A DNA stretch of 64,000 nt from Sphingomonas sp. 1F27F7B (GTDB lineage Bacteria; Pseudomonadota; Alphaproteobacteria; Sphingomonadales; Sphingomonadaceae), in NCBI RefSeq assembly GCF_005503355.1, contig NZ_SCMK01000003.1:62001-126000 (forward strand), read 5' to 3'. Under the pieces are notes generated by a model, which did not search any database, had not been told where the DNA came from, and was given only the letters and a program-made list of their open reading frames with translations. Made by a program: the position numbers and the translations under genes. How positions within the stretch are numbered: the first letter of the stretch is position 1; each line of letters begins with the position of its first letter. Below, one piece after another: positions 1 to 9,012 of the stretch.

Positions 1-117
1 TGCGTGATCCGGTCGGCCGCCTACATGCCCCCGGAAAGGCCGGGATTCTCGATCGAGATGAAGCCCGAAACGCTCGCCCGGTACCGGTATGCGCCGGATC
101 GCGGGCAGGCGGCGTGA
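1..117 (+). CDS. L-fuconate dehydratase, C-terminal fragment
   Basis: The last 38 codons of a gene cut by the left edge of the window, ending in TGA at 115-117. The visible tail has the pattern YMPPERPGFSIEMKPETL, which matches the C-terminus of L-fuconate dehydratases of the enolase superfamily and of their human relative ENOSF1. The enzyme removes water from L-fuconate to give 2-keto-3-deoxy-L-fuconate. No catalytic residues are visible because only the tail is present. The call is supported by context: every other enzyme of the L-fucose oxidative route lies in the next 6.4 kb. It points toward lldD, which is on the other strand, so it is not in the same transcript as fucP unless transcription runs through lldD. 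Confidence 0.8.
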   Translation, partial: CVIRSAAYMPPERPGFSIEMKPETLARYRYAPDRGQAA

Positions 118-139
118 GCCGCGGGTCGCCGCCCGGACC

Positions 140-1276
140 CTAGCGCATGTCCAGCAGCGATGTGTCGACCTCCGCAAGCGTGCGGGCACCCGCCAGGGCG
201 AGCGTGACCCGCATCTCCGCCGCAAAGAGGTCGAGCAGACGCACCACGCCGGCCTCGCCCGCCGCTGCCAGGGCATAGGCCCATGCGCGCCCCAGCAACA
301 CCCCTTGGGCGCCCAGCGCGAGCATGCGCACGACATCGGCGCCGGACCGTATGCCGGAATCGGCCAGCACGGTGAGCCGATCCCCGACCGCTCCCGCCAC
401 CGACGGCAAGGCCCGCGCAGTCGAAACGGCGCCGTCGAGCTGGCGCCCGCCATGGTTGGAGACGACGATGCCATCGGCCCCGAACCGCGCCGCATCCCTG
501 GCGTCTTCGGGGTCAAGGATGCCCTTGACGATCAGGGGACCGTCCCAGGTCTCGCGGATCCATTCCAGGTCGCGCCACTGGACGGCGGGATCGAAATTCG
601 CGGCGAGCCAGCCCATGAAGTCCTCCAGCCCGCTCGTCTTGCCGAGTACCGGGGCGACGTTGCCGAGGATGTGCGGCCGTCCGCGCACGCCGACGTCCCA
701 TGCCCAGCCGGGTCGCCCCGCCGCCTGCACGAGTCGCCGCATTCCGCTCCCTGCCCCGGAGAGGCCACTATGCGCATCCCGGCGCCGCATCCCCGGAACG
801 GGCATGTCGACCGTGAACACCAGTGCGGACGCGCCTTGCGCCTTGGCGCGGCAAAGCAGGTCCCGCATAAAGCCGCGGTCCCGAATGACATAGAGCTGGA
901 ACCAGATCGGTCTCGATGATGCCGCAACCACCTCGTCCAGTGCGCAGACCGAGACCGTGGAGAGGCAGAAGGGTATGTTTCGAGCCGCTGCCGCGCGCAC
1001 GGCCTGCACTTCGCCGCGACGCGCGTACATGCCCGTCAATCCAACCGGCCCCAGCGCGATCGGCAGCGACAGCCGTTGCGAGAACAAGGTGCAGGACAGA
1101 TCGACATCCTCCACTTCCCGAAGCACCCGCTGACGAATCGCCAGTGCTTCCAGATCGGCTTCGTTGCGCCGCAATGTCGTTTCCGCCCCGGCCCCGCCAT
1201 CGACATAGTCGAACAGGAAACGGGGCAACCGCCGCTGCGCGGCCAGGCGAAAGTCACTGGTCGAGGTCGCGATCAT
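140..1276 (-). CDS. lldD: FMN-dependent L-lactate dehydrogenase
   Basis: A 378-residue alpha-hydroxy-acid oxidase family protein. It oxidises L-lactate to pyruvate with FMN and passes electrons to the respiratory chain, as membrane-associated LldD does. Visible features are the N-terminal FDYVDGGAG motif, the substrate and FMN loop around residues 70-130, and the family signature [10 protein letters not shown] near residue 273 containing the catalytic histidine. The ATG at 1276 gives a normal family length. It is divergent from the fucose operon with about 100 bp between start codons. The last fucose step yields pyruvate plus L-lactate, so this enzyme logically completes the pathway. A more general L-lactate role is also possible. 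Confidence 0.9.
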   Translation of the reverse strand: MIATSTSDFRLAAQRRLPRFLFDYVDGGAGAETTLRRNEADLEALAIRQRVLREVEDVDLSCTLFSQRLSLPIALGPVGLTGMYARRGEVQAVRAAAARNIPFCLSTVSVCALDEVVAASSRPIWFQLYVIRDRGFMRDLLCRAKAQGASALVFTVDMPVPGMRRRDAHSGLSGAGSGMRRLVQAAGRPGWAWDVGVRGRPHILGNVAPVLGKTSGLEDFMGWLAANFDPAVQWRDLEWIRETWDGPLIVKGILDPEDARDAARFGADGIVVSNHGGRQLDGAVSTARALPSVAGAVGDRLTVLADSGIRSGADVVRMLALGAQGVLLGRAWAYALAAAGEAGVVRLLDLFAAEMRVTLALAGARTLAEVDTSLLDMR

Positions 1277-1305
1277 GGGGCTATCCTGGTTTTGTTTTTC
1301 TCTAT

Positions 1306-1331
1306 GAATTTGTATTTTAAATACGCAATTC
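1306..1331. promoter_or_regulatory. candidate operator between lldD and fucP
   Basis: A two-layer palindrome: an inner perfect GTATTT-T-AAATAC (1312-1324) flanked by outer arms GAATT (1306-1310) and AATTC (1327-1331). A second short dyad, AGAGC/GCTCT, lies at 1336-1352. This AT-rich element sits midway between the divergent lldD and fucP starts. It resembles operators of GntR/FCD-type regulators of sugar-acid and lactate genes. No such regulator is visible here, so the binding protein is unknown. Confidence 0.45.
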
Positions 1332-1376
1332 TAAAAGAGCATATTCCGCTCTGCATCCGGGGGGAGAAAATCTGAG

Positions 1377-2660
1377 ATGGCCAGTCGCGCATTCCTTGCC
1401 GCACCGCCGATCATCGAGCGCCGTTATGCGGTCGCGTTCGCGCTCGTCACTTCGCTTTTCTTTTCCTGGGCATTGGCGGCAGCGCTCAACGACGTGCTCA
1501 TCCGGCAGTTCCAGAAGGCGCTGGACCTCACCCGCACGGAAGCGAGTCTGATCCAGTTCGCATTCTATATCGGATATTTCTGCGCCGCCGTTCCCGCGGG
1601 CCTGCTCATCCGCCGCCTGGGGTACAAGAACACGATCCTGATCGGCCTGGGCTGTTATGCTGGCGGCGCGTTTCTCTTCTATCCCGCAGCGTCCACCGAG
1701 CAATTCGGCATGTTCCTGATCGCTCTGTACGTGATCGCGATCGGGCTCGCCTTTCTCGAAACCGCGTCCAATCCCTATGTGACGATCCTCGGCGCACGGG
1801 AGACGGCGTCCGCGCGGCTGAACCTGGCCCAGTCCTTCTACGGCATCGGCGCCATCATCGGTCCGATCGTCGGCGGGCTGTTCATCTTCTCGACGGACGA
1901 ACGGACCCAGGCGCAGATCGCCGCGATGGCGCCGGCCGAACGCGCGGCATGGCGGTCCGCGGCGGCGGCCGCAGTGCAGGGCCCCTATGTCGCGATCGGC
2001 ATCGTGGTCTGCCTTCTCGCGCTGCTGATAGCCTGCACGCGCTTCCCGGCTCTCGATCGCGCGACCGCGATTCCCGGCGGCGGCCGCTCCATGTTCGCCG
2101 TGCTTCGCCACCGCGGCCTGCTCGCGGCCATCGCTGCGCTCTTCCTCTATGTGGGAGCCCAGGTCGGCGTGTGGAGCTTCTTCATCGACTTCGCCAAGAC
2201 ACAGGCCCCGCAGTTGAGCGAGCGCGCCGCCGCGTTCCTGCTCTCCGGGAGCCTGGCGATGCTGATGATCGGCCGCTTCAGCGGCGCATTCCTGCAGCAG
2301 CGGATCGCCCCGGCGCGGCTGCTCGCGATCTATGCCGCCGCGAACATAGCACTGTGCGGCTTCGCTTCGATCGCCACCGGCATGCCCGCAGTCGGCGCGC
2401 TCTGGCTCACCAGCTTCTTCATGTCGATCATGTTCCCGACGATCTTCGCGCTCGGCGTCGAGGGGCTGGACGACGAAACCGAGAGCGGGGCGGCCTTCCT
2501 GGTCATGGCGATCATCGGCGGTGCGCTGGTGCCTCCCCTGATGGGCTTCGTTTCCGAGGGAATTGGCGGCGTTCACCATATGATGTTCGTCCCCATGCTC
2601 GCCTTTGTCGGCGTGCTGGCCTTTGCCGTGCTGCGCCTCCGCGAAGGGCGTGCCGCATGA
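1377..2660 (+). CDS. fucP: L-fucose:proton symporter-like MFS permease
   Basis: A 427-residue major facilitator superfamily transporter of the FucP (fucose/glucose/galactose permease) type, predicted in the inner membrane with about 12 hydrophobic segments. Visible family marks are the N-terminal SWALAAALNDVLIRQFQ segment (FucP-like, with an acidic residue in TM1), the LETASNPYVTILG motif and AQSFYGIGAIIGP. A purine-rich Shine-Dalgarno stretch (GGGGGGAGA) precedes the ATG. It is the first gene of the fucose operon and overlaps the next gene by ATGA. L-fucose as substrate is inferred from the neighbours; related permeases carry other sugars. Confidence 0.85.
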   Translation: MASRAFLAAPPIIERRYAVAFALVTSLFFSWALAAALNDVLIRQFQKALDLTRTEASLIQFAFYIGYFCAAVPAGLLIRRLGYKNTILIGLGCYAGGAFLFYPAASTEQFGMFLIALYVIAIGLAFLETASNPYVTILGARETASARLNLAQSFYGIGAIIGPIVGGLFIFSTDERTQAQIAAMAPAERAAWRSAAAAAVQGPYVAIGIVVCLLALLIACTRFPALDRATAIPGGGRSMFAVLRHRGLLAAIAALFLYVGAQVGVWSFFIDFAKTQAPQLSERAAAFLLSGSLAMLMIGRFSGAFLQQRIAPARLLAIYAAANIALCGFASIATGMPAVGALWLTSFFMSIMFPTIFALGVEGLDDETESGAAFLVMAIIGGALVPPLMGFVSEGIGGVHHMMFVPMLAFVGVLAFAVLRLREGRAA

Positions 2661-2995
2661 CTCGCGCCGTGTTCGTGCTCGATCTGGAAAATGATCCGGA
2701 GCTGATCTCCGCCTATGAGGCACGCCACACGCCCGGCTCCGTTTGGCCAGAAGTCATTCGCGCCATCCGACAGCGCGGATATCGCGACATGGAGATCTGG
2801 CGTGTCGCCGATCGCCTGGTCATGCTCGCTGAAATCGTGCCCAGCGGCCTGGCTCCCTTCGATCCCGATCTCCAGCCGATCGTGGCGCAATGGGAAGCCG
2901 AGATGGACGCCTATCAGCGACCGATCGCGCCGAACGGCCCGAAATGGCTGCCGATGACGCGGATCTTCGCGCTCGGCGAGCATCCCGCGCCATGA
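2657..2995 (+). CDS. L-fucose/L-rhamnose mutarotase family protein
   Basis: A 112-residue protein of the RhaM/DUF718 mutarotase family, a single small alpha/beta barrel that interconverts anomers of 6-deoxy sugars. Visible are the N-terminal beta strand with FVLDLENDPELISAYEARH, the central HTPGSVWPEV segment and the C-terminal region ending in an MTRIF strand. It starts within the stop of fucP (ATGA) and its TGA overlaps the start of the next gene, so it is translationally coupled on both sides. In the Xanthomonas-type route the equivalent enzyme delivers the fucose anomer used by the dehydrogenase. Confidence 0.85.
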   Translation: MTRAVFVLDLENDPELISAYEARHTPGSVWPEVIRAIRQRGYRDMEIWRVADRLVMLAEIVPSGLAPFDPDLQPIVAQWEAEMDAYQRPIAPNGPKWLPMTRIFALGEHPAP

Positions 2996-4017
2996 TTCCA
3001 GGTCGGACCATTCCCCGTGCCAAGATCGAAGTCAGCGAGATCGGATTTGGCGCGGCGCCGCTCGGCAATCTCTATCATCCGATCAGCGATCTCCAGGCCG
3101 GGACCACGCTCGAGCGCGCGCTGACGGCGGGGATGAACTATGTCGATACGGCGCCGCATTATGGCCATGGTCTGAGCGAGCGGCGAACCGGCGACGCGCT
3201 GCGCGAGCGGCCGGGCATCGTGCTGTCCACCAAGGTGGGACGATTGCTGCGCGCGGATTCCACGCTCCGGGGCGATGCCGAACGGCAGGGCTTCCGATCC
3301 GCCCTGCCCTTTGCGGGCCATTATGACTATACATATGATGGCATATTGCGTTCCCACGAGGACAGCCTGCAGCGGCTGGGCCTGGCAAGGGTCGACCTGC
3401 TCTTCGTCCATGACATCGGCACGCGAACGCACGGCGCGCGCAATGCGCATTATTTCGAGCAATTGACCCAGGGACGGGGCTTCGAGGCATTGCAGCGCCT
3501 GCGCGGCGAAGGTGCCATTGCCGGCTTCGGCATCGGGGCGAATGAATGGCAGGCCGGTCTCGACGCGCTGAGGTACGCTGACTGCGACGTGATGCTGCTC
3601 GCCGGCCGCTACACGCTGCTCGAACAGGGTGCGCTGGACCAGTTCCTGCCGCTTTGTCTCGATCGGCAGGTCGGGGTCGTGATCGGCGGCGCCTATAATT
3701 CGGGCATTCTCGCAACCGGCACCTTGCCGGGAAGAGAGCTGCGCTACGACTATGGCGAAGCGCCGGCGGATGTGGTGGCCCGCGTTGCCCGGATCGAGGT
3801 GCGTTGCCGGGACTTTCAGATCCCGCTCGCGGCCGCGGCGCTGCAATTCCCGTTGGCCCATCCCGCCGTCGCGAGCGTGATCCTGGGCCTCGGCGCTCCA
3901 GCCCAGGTCGAGGAGACGATCAGGCTCCACCAGATACGCATCCCGTCGCAATTCTGGCAGGCGCTTCGCGACGATGGCCTGATCGCCGAAGACGCGCCCG
4001 TTCCGGCGGATCGCTAG
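2992..4017 (+). CDS. aldo/keto reductase, probable L-fucose dehydrogenase
   Basis: A 341-residue aldo/keto reductase of the D-threo-aldose/L-fucose dehydrogenase and pyridoxal 4-dehydrogenase type. It should oxidise L-fucose to L-fucono-lactone with NAD(P)+. Catalytic tetrad residues are visible: Asp and Tyr in NYVDTAPHYG, Lys in LSTKVGR and His in DLLFVHDIG. The start ATG at 2992 overlaps the mutarotase stop (ATGA); reading further upstream would only extend through the mutarotase in another frame. It is followed directly by the lactonase, the next enzyme in the pathway. Substrate choice is inferred from the operon. Confidence 0.85.
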   Translation: MIPGRTIPRAKIEVSEIGFGAAPLGNLYHPISDLQAGTTLERALTAGMNYVDTAPHYGHGLSERRTGDALRERPGIVLSTKVGRLLRADSTLRGDAERQGFRSALPFAGHYDYTYDGILRSHEDSLQRLGLARVDLLFVHDIGTRTHGARNAHYFEQLTQGRGFEALQRLRGEGAIAGFGIGANEWQAGLDALRYADCDVMLLAGRYTLLEQGALDQFLPLCLDRQVGVVIGGAYNSGILATGTLPGRELRYDYGEAPADVVARVARIEVRCRDFQIPLAAAALQFPLAHPAVASVILGLGAPAQVEETIRLHQIRIPSQFWQALRDDGLIAEDAPVPADR

Positions 4018-4842
4018 ATGCGCATCGATTCCCACTTCCACCTCTGGCGGCCGGCACGCGGCGACTATGGTTGGCTGACTCCCGCTGCGGGCATCCTCTA
4101 CCGGGACTATGAACCGCAGGAATTCGCCCCTCTCCTGGCGACGCATGGCATCGACGCCGCGATCCTCGTCCAGGCGGCCCCAAGCGCGGCGGAGACGGAA
4201 TTCCTGCTCGCCCATGCCGGCCGGCACTCCTGGATCGCCGGCGTCGTCGGTTGGACCGACCTGGCGGCCGGCGACGCGCCGGCCCGCATCGCGACGCTGG
4301 CGGGAAGGCCGAAACTGCTCGGGCTGCGCCCCATGCTCCAGGATCTGGACGATCCCGCTTGGATCCTGGGCGACGCGGTCCGCCCGGCCCTTCGGGCAAT
4401 GGCGCGCCATGGCATCGTTTTCGACGCTCTCGTCCGGGCGGCGCAACTGCCCGCGATCCGGGTTCTCGCGACACGCCATCCCGATCTCTCGATCGTGCTC
4501 GATCACTTCGGCAAGCCGCCGATCGGCGATGCCCCCGGCAGCGAATGGCTGGACGCGATCTCCGCCCTGTCCGACGCGCCCAATGTGACGGTCAAGCTTT
4601 CCGGGCTGCTCGCCGAAGCCCCCGCGGGCGCCGATGCAACCGTCCTCGCTCCCTATTTCGATCATGTGGTGCACCGGTTCGGTGCCGGCCGGATATTGTG
4701 GGGAAGCGACTGGCCGGTGCTGACCACGGCGGGCACCTATGCCGACTGGCTCGCCATCTCGCACGCGCTGCTCGCGCCGCTCGGCAGCGCCGCGCGCGCG
4801 GCCATTCTGGGTGCCAACGCGGCACGCATCTATCGAATCTGA
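4018..4842 (+). CDS. L-fuconolactonase (amidohydrolase-2 family)
   Basis: A 274-residue amidohydrolase-2 family metal hydrolase predicted to open L-fucono-1,5-lactone to L-fuconate in the cytoplasm. It begins with the metal-binding HFHLW motif (DSHFHLW) and carries DHFGKPPIG near residue 161 and WGSDWPV near residue 227, the usual metal and catalytic residues of the family. The ATG directly abuts the TAG of the aldo/keto reductase. Length is normal for fuconolactonases. It belongs to the same operon as the dehydrogenase that makes its substrate. Confidence 0.87.
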   Translation: MRIDSHFHLWRPARGDYGWLTPAAGILYRDYEPQEFAPLLATHGIDAAILVQAAPSAAETEFLLAHAGRHSWIAGVVGWTDLAAGDAPARIATLAGRPKLLGLRPMLQDLDDPAWILGDAVRPALRAMARHGIVFDALVRAAQLPAIRVLATRHPDLSIVLDHFGKPPIGDAPGSEWLDAISALSDAPNVTVKLSGLLAEAPAGADATVLAPYFDHVVHRFGAGRILWGSDWPVLTTAGTYADWLAISHALLAPLGSAARAAILGANAARIYRI

Positions 4843-4853
4843 CGGAGACAAGG

Positions 4854-5591
4854 ATGACGAAGCCTGGCCGGCTGGCAGGGAAGACCGCGCTCGTGACCGC
4901 CGCGGCGCAAGGAATTGGCCGCGCAACGGCGGAGCTCTTCGCCGCCGAAGGCGCCGTCGTATGGGCGACAGACGTGAATCTGGAGGGCCTGTCCGGTATT
5001 GCCGGCTGCGAAACCGCGCGGCTGGACGTTCGCGATGGAGACTCTATCGCCGAGGCCCTCGATCGTGCCGGCCCGCTCGACATCCTGTTCAATTGCGCGG
5101 GCTCGGTACCGGCCGGAACGATCCTCGATTGCACGCCGGACGAATGGGCGCTGGCCCATGATCTCAACCTCACGAGCATGTATCGGATCGTTCGCGCCGC
5201 ATTGCCCGCCATGATCGCGCGGGGCGACGGCAGCATCATCAACATGTCCTCGGTGGCCAGTTCGATCAAGGGCGTCCCCAATCGCTTCGCCTATGGCGTC
5301 ACCAAGGCTGGGGTCATCGGCCTGACCAAGGCAGTGGCGGCGGATTTCGTCGGCCATGGCATCCGCTGCAACGCGATTTGCCCGGGCACCATCGAAACCC
5401 CGTCCCTGCATGAGCGCCTGCGCGCGACGGGGGATTATGAGGCGGCGCTGGCCGCATTTGTCGCGCGCCAGCCAATGGCCAGACTCGGCCTGGCTTCCGA
5501 AGTCGCCGCCCTGGCACTCTATCTCGCCTCGCAAGAGGCCAACTTCACGACGGGCCAGATCCATGTGATCGATGGGGGCTGGACCAACTGA
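4854..5591 (+). CDS. SDR-family 2-keto-3-deoxy-L-fuconate dehydrogenase
   Basis: A 245-residue short-chain dehydrogenase. It has the cofactor motif TAAAQGIG near residues 16-23, an acidic residue (ATDVN) after beta-2 that favours NAD+, NCAGS, the catalytic serine in INMSSVASS, and YGVTK (Tyr and Lys). The C-terminus VIDGGWTN is typical. It should oxidise 2-keto-3-deoxy-L-fuconate to 2,4-diketo-3-deoxy-L-fuconate. The start ATG has an AAGG ribosome site and lies 11 bp after the lactonase stop. The start is downstream of several in-frame codons that overlap the lactonase, which are not used. Confidence 0.87.
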   Translation: MTKPGRLAGKTALVTAAAQGIGRATAELFAAEGAVVWATDVNLEGLSGIAGCETARLDVRDGDSIAEALDRAGPLDILFNCAGSVPAGTILDCTPDEWALAHDLNLTSMYRIVRAALPAMIARGDGSIINMSSVASSIKGVPNRFAYGVTKAGVIGLTKAVAADFVGHGIRCNAICPGTIETPSLHERLRATGDYEAALAAFVARQPMARLGLASEVAALALYLASQEANFTTGQIHVIDGGWTN

Positions 5592-5616
5592 TCGCGCATC
5601 CGAAGGAGCTTTGCAC

Positions 5617-6456
5617 ATGAAATTGCTGCGTTTCGGCCCGATCGGCAACGAGAGGCCCGGTCTTCTCGATGCCGCGGGCGACATCCGCGACCTGAGCGCG
5701 ATTGTCCCTGATATCGACGCCGCCACGGTCACGCCCGAAGGCCTTGCCCGGCTGCGCACGCTCGATCCGGCGAGCCTGCCCCTGGTCGAGGGAACACCGC
5801 GGCTCGGCCCCTGCGTCGCACGCCCGGGCAAGTTCGTCTGCATCGGCCTCAACTATGCCGATCACGCCGCGGAAACCGGCGCCGCCATTCCGGACGAGCC
5901 CATCGTGTTCATGAAGGCGACCAGCGCGCTCTCCGGACCGAACGACCCGATCCTGAAGCCCCGGGGATCGACCAAGCTCGATTGGGAAGTCGAGCTGGCA
6001 TTCGTCGTCGGACGCGACTGCCGCTATGTCGACGAGGCGGAGGCCGAGGCGGCGATCGCCGGCTATTTCGTCTGCAACGACGTCTCCGAGCGCGCCTTCC
6101 AGCTGCAATCCTCGCAATGGGACAAGGGAAAGGGCTGCGACAGCTTCGGCCCGATCGGTCCCTGGCTGGTGACGCCGGACGAGATCGACGACCTCGACAA
6201 TCTGCACATGTGGCTGGACGTCAACGGGAAGCGATTCCAGGACGGCTCGACTTCGACGATGATCTTCCGGCCGCCCTTCATCCTCTCCTATCTGAGCCGC
6301 TTCATGAGCCTGCAGCCGGGCGACATCGTCACCACGGGCACGCCCCCGGGGGTCGGGCTCGGCCAGACTCCCAATGTGTGGCTCGACAAGGGCGATACGG
6401 TCTCGCTCGGGATCGCGGGCCTGGGCGAGCAGCATCAGCACGTCATCGACGCCTAG
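5617..6456 (+). CDS. fumarylacetoacetate hydrolase family, 2,4-diketo-3-deoxy-L-fuconate hydrolase
   Basis: A 279-residue FAH-family enzyme. Metal-binding features are visible: IGLNYADHAAE near residue 74, DWEVELAFVVG near residue 122 and GTPPGVG near residue 247. This subgroup, often annotated ureidoglycolate lyase, includes the hydrolase that splits 2,4-diketo-3-deoxy-L-fuconate into pyruvate and L-lactate, the last step of the route encoded here. It has an AAGGAG ribosome site and is the last gene of the operon. The divergent L-lactate dehydrogenase would consume one of the products. Confidence 0.87.
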   Translation: MKLLRFGPIGNERPGLLDAAGDIRDLSAIVPDIDAATVTPEGLARLRTLDPASLPLVEGTPRLGPCVARPGKFVCIGLNYADHAAETGAAIPDEPIVFMKATSALSGPNDPILKPRGSTKLDWEVELAFVVGRDCRYVDEAEAEAAIAGYFVCNDVSERAFQLQSSQWDKGKGCDSFGPIGPWLVTPDEIDDLDNLHMWLDVNGKRFQDGSTSTMIFRPPFILSYLSRFMSLQPGDIVTTGTPPGVGLGQTPNVWLDKGDTVSLGIAGLGEQHQHVIDA

Positions 6457-6532
6457 CCGGTGCAGGAAATCGCCTCCGGGCCGCTGTCCGTTCGGACACG
6501 GCCCGGACCGCACGCACGAGCCACCGCCAAAG

Positions 6533-7393
6533 TCAGGCGAAGCGCTTGGCCCCCGCCACGCAGAGAATGACGATCACGGTCGACGCGATCATCGTCCAGG
6601 CAACCGGCTCGCCGAGCAGGAGGCCCGCGAGCGACAGGCCGAAGAACGGTTGCAGCAACTGGAGCTGACCAACGCCCGCGATGCCGCCGAGCGCGAGGCC
6701 GCGATACCAGAAGACGAAGCCCAGCATCATCGAGAATATCGAGACATAGCCGAACCCCGCCCAGGCGCGCCAGCCAATGTCCGTGAAGCTCGCGGGCATC
6801 GTGGCAAGCGCGATCACTGCCATTAACGGCAGCGAAAGCAGCAATGCCCAACTGATGACCTGCCAGCCGCCAAGGCGCCGCGAAAGCGTTGCCCCCTCGG
6901 CATAGCCGAGGCCGCACAACAGGATCGCCGCGATCATCAGCAGGTCGCCGGCCATCGATCCGCCGCCGCCATGATGGAACGCGAAGCCCGCCACCGTCGC
7001 GGCGCCGATCGAGGAAAAGATCCAGAAGACGCGCCTTGGTCGCTCGCCGCCCCGCAGAACCCCGAAGATCGCGGTGGACAGCGGCAGCAGGCCGATGAAC
7101 ACCACCGAATGCGCCGCAGTGATATGCTGGAGCGCGAACCCGGTCAGGAGGGGGAAGCCGACGACCACGCCGATCGCGACAATGATCAGGGGCACGAGGT
7201 CGCCGCGCGCCGGCACATCCTGACGCAGCCCCAGCAGGAAGACGCCCCCCAGCAGCGCCGCTATGGCTGCGCGCCCCGAAGTCACGAATAGCGGCGTGAA
7301 CTCGGCAACTGCCACGCGGGTCGCCGGCAATGATCCGCTGAAGATGACGACCCCCAGGAGTCCGCTTCCCCAGCCGGCGGTAGTTCGTTCCAT
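6533..7393 (-). CDS. EamA/DMT-family transporter
   Basis: A 286-residue drug/metabolite transporter with ten predicted membrane helices in two EamA repeats, the second starting near GGGGSMAGDLLMIAAILL. Members export amino acids, metabolites or toxic compounds. The ATG at 7393 gives the usual length. It ends close to, and convergent with, the fucose operon, and is divergent from a MocR regulator across about 80 bp. This pairing is common and suggests control by that regulator. The substrate is unknown. Confidence 0.87.
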   Translation of the reverse strand: MERTTAGWGSGLLGVVIFSGSLPATRVAVAEFTPLFVTSGRAAIAALLGGVFLLGLRQDVPARGDLVPLIIVAIGVVVGFPLLTGFALQHITAAHSVVFIGLLPLSTAIFGVLRGGERPRRVFWIFSSIGAATVAGFAFHHGGGGSMAGDLLMIAAILLCGLGYAEGATLSRRLGGWQVISWALLLSLPLMAVIALATMPASFTDIGWRAWAGFGYVSIFSMMLGFVFWYRGLALGGIAGVGQLQLLQPFFGLSLAGLLLGEPVAWTMIASTVIVILCVAGAKRFA

Positions 7394-7452
7394 CACTCCT
7401 CGCTTTCGCGATCGGGATAGGACGCCTCGCCCTGGCCGTGACAGGAACAATA

Positions 7453-7478
7453 CCATACGATATACGGAAACTGTATGG
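7453..7478. promoter_or_regulatory. dyad at the MocR start, candidate operator
   Basis: An inverted repeat with arms CCATAC (7453-7458) and GTATGG (7473-7478) overlapping the proposed MocR start codon, with further ATAC repeats between. MocR regulators usually bind repeats in the gap to the divergent gene, so this is a candidate site for autoregulation and EamA control. The arms are short, so chance is possible. Confidence 0.35.
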
Positions 7479-8917
7479 CTGAATTTCCCCATACACATGC
7501 GTGGACCAGGCGATTGAAGCGACATGGGGGCGTTGGCACGCGCACCGAGGAATTGATGGATGCGATCCGCGGCAGGATCGCCGGCCGCGCGCTCGCGACC
7601 GGCGATCGGCTGCCGTCCGTGCGCGCATTCGCCGAAACGATGGGCGTATCCCCCTCCACTGTCGTCGAGGCCTATGACCGGCTGGCGGCGGAAGGCGTGA
7701 TCAAGGCGCGCCGCGGTTCGGGTTTCTATGTGACCGGTACGAACATGCCGCCCTTGTCCGTGGGCGAGATCGGGCCGCGGCGCGACCGTGCAGTCGACCC
7801 GTTCTGGGTGTCGCGCCAGTCGCTCGACGCGGACGGGACGATGGCGATGCCGGGGTGCGGCTGGCTTCCTGCCGACTGGATGCCGAATGCGGCATTCCGG
7901 CGCGGGCTGCGCTCGCTCGCCCGCGCCGATGCATCGATATTGTCCGACTATGGCAGCACGCGCGGATCGCCGAAGCTGCGCCGGCTCCTCGCCGGCCGCT
8001 TCGCGGACGAAGGCATCGAAGCCCGCACGGATCAGCTGCTCCTGACCGGATCCGGCACCCAGGCGATCGATCTGATCTGCCGCTATCTGCTCCATCCCGG
8101 CGACACGGTGCTGATCGATGACCCGGGCTATTTCAACTTCCAGGCACTCCTTCGCGCGCATCGCGTCGAGATCGTCGGCATCCCCCATACGCGGTCGGGC
8201 CCGGATATCGCCGCATTCGAGGGGGCGCTGCACGCGCATCGGCCGCGGCTCTACATCACCAATTCCGCGCTGCATAACCCCACCGGCGCAAGCATGTCAC
8301 CCCAGACCGCGCATCGATTGCTGCGCATCGCGGCCGCCCATGACCTGGTGATCGTTGAAGATGATATCCTCGCCGAGTTCGAACCGTCCCCCTCGCCTCG
8401 CCTCGCCATTCTCGACGGGCTCGATCGCGTCATCCGGATCGGCAGCTTCTCCAAGACGATCTCCGCATCCGCGCGCTGCGGCTATATCGCCGCCCGCGCC
8501 GAATGGATCGACGGGTTGGTCGACCTCCAGGTGGCGACGAGCTTCGGAGGCCCCAGCCCCATGGCCACCGAATTGATTGCGGATGTCCTGGCGGGCGGAA
8601 GCTATCGCAAGCATATCGCCGAACTGCGGCAGCGCCTTGCGCGTTCACGCGACCGGGCGGTCGATCGCCTGGCAGACCTCGGCATGGTTCCATGGACGAT
8701 GCCGCGCGGCGGCTTCTATCTGTGGTGCCGCCTGCCCGAGCAACTGGATTCGGCCGATATCGCCCGGCGCTGCATGGACGACGGCGTGATACTCGCGCCC
8801 GGCAACGTGTTCAGCATCTCGCAATCCGCGGCTCCGTTTCTCCGCTTCAATGTGGCCCAAATGGAAGACGACCGGGTCTATCGGGCCCTGCGCCTCGCCA
8901 TGTCGGGGAAGCCCTGA
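7475..8917 (+). CDS. MocR-family PLP-dependent transcriptional regulator
   Basis: A 480-residue GntR-type winged helix (about residues 20-90, with TGDRLPSVRAFAETMGVSPSTV and RRGSGFYV) fused to a fold-type I aminotransferase-like domain (about 110-480). The PLP-binding lysine is in GSFSKTISAS and the Asp in EDDILAEF; NPTGAS and the C-terminal arginine region FLRFNVAQ are also visible. Such proteins sense PLP or an amino acid adduct and control a neighbouring gene, here probably the divergent EamA exporter. The ATG at 7475 has no clear ribosome site; a start a few codons later cannot be ruled out. Confidence 0.88.
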   Translation: MAEFPHTHAWTRRLKRHGGVGTRTEELMDAIRGRIAGRALATGDRLPSVRAFAETMGVSPSTVVEAYDRLAAEGVIKARRGSGFYVTGTNMPPLSVGEIGPRRDRAVDPFWVSRQSLDADGTMAMPGCGWLPADWMPNAAFRRGLRSLARADASILSDYGSTRGSPKLRRLLAGRFADEGIEARTDQLLLTGSGTQAIDLICRYLLHPGDTVLIDDPGYFNFQALLRAHRVEIVGIPHTRSGPDIAAFEGALHAHRPRLYITNSALHNPTGASMSPQTAHRLLRIAAAHDLVIVEDDILAEFEPSPSPRLAILDGLDRVIRIGSFSKTISASARCGYIAARAEWIDGLVDLQVATSFGGPSPMATELIADVLAGGSYRKHIAELRQRLARSRDRAVDRLADLGMVPWTMPRGGFYLWCRLPEQLDSADIARRCMDDGVILAPGNVFSISQSAAPFLRFNVAQMEDDRVYRALRLAMSGKP

Positions 8918-9012
8918 GGCGGCAAGGAATCCGCAACCGGCCGGAACGGGCTCTCGCACGCCTGCCGGCCCGAACCGGTCGCCCCCGCGGGCGGCGCCGG
9001 CCGGGGCGTTCC

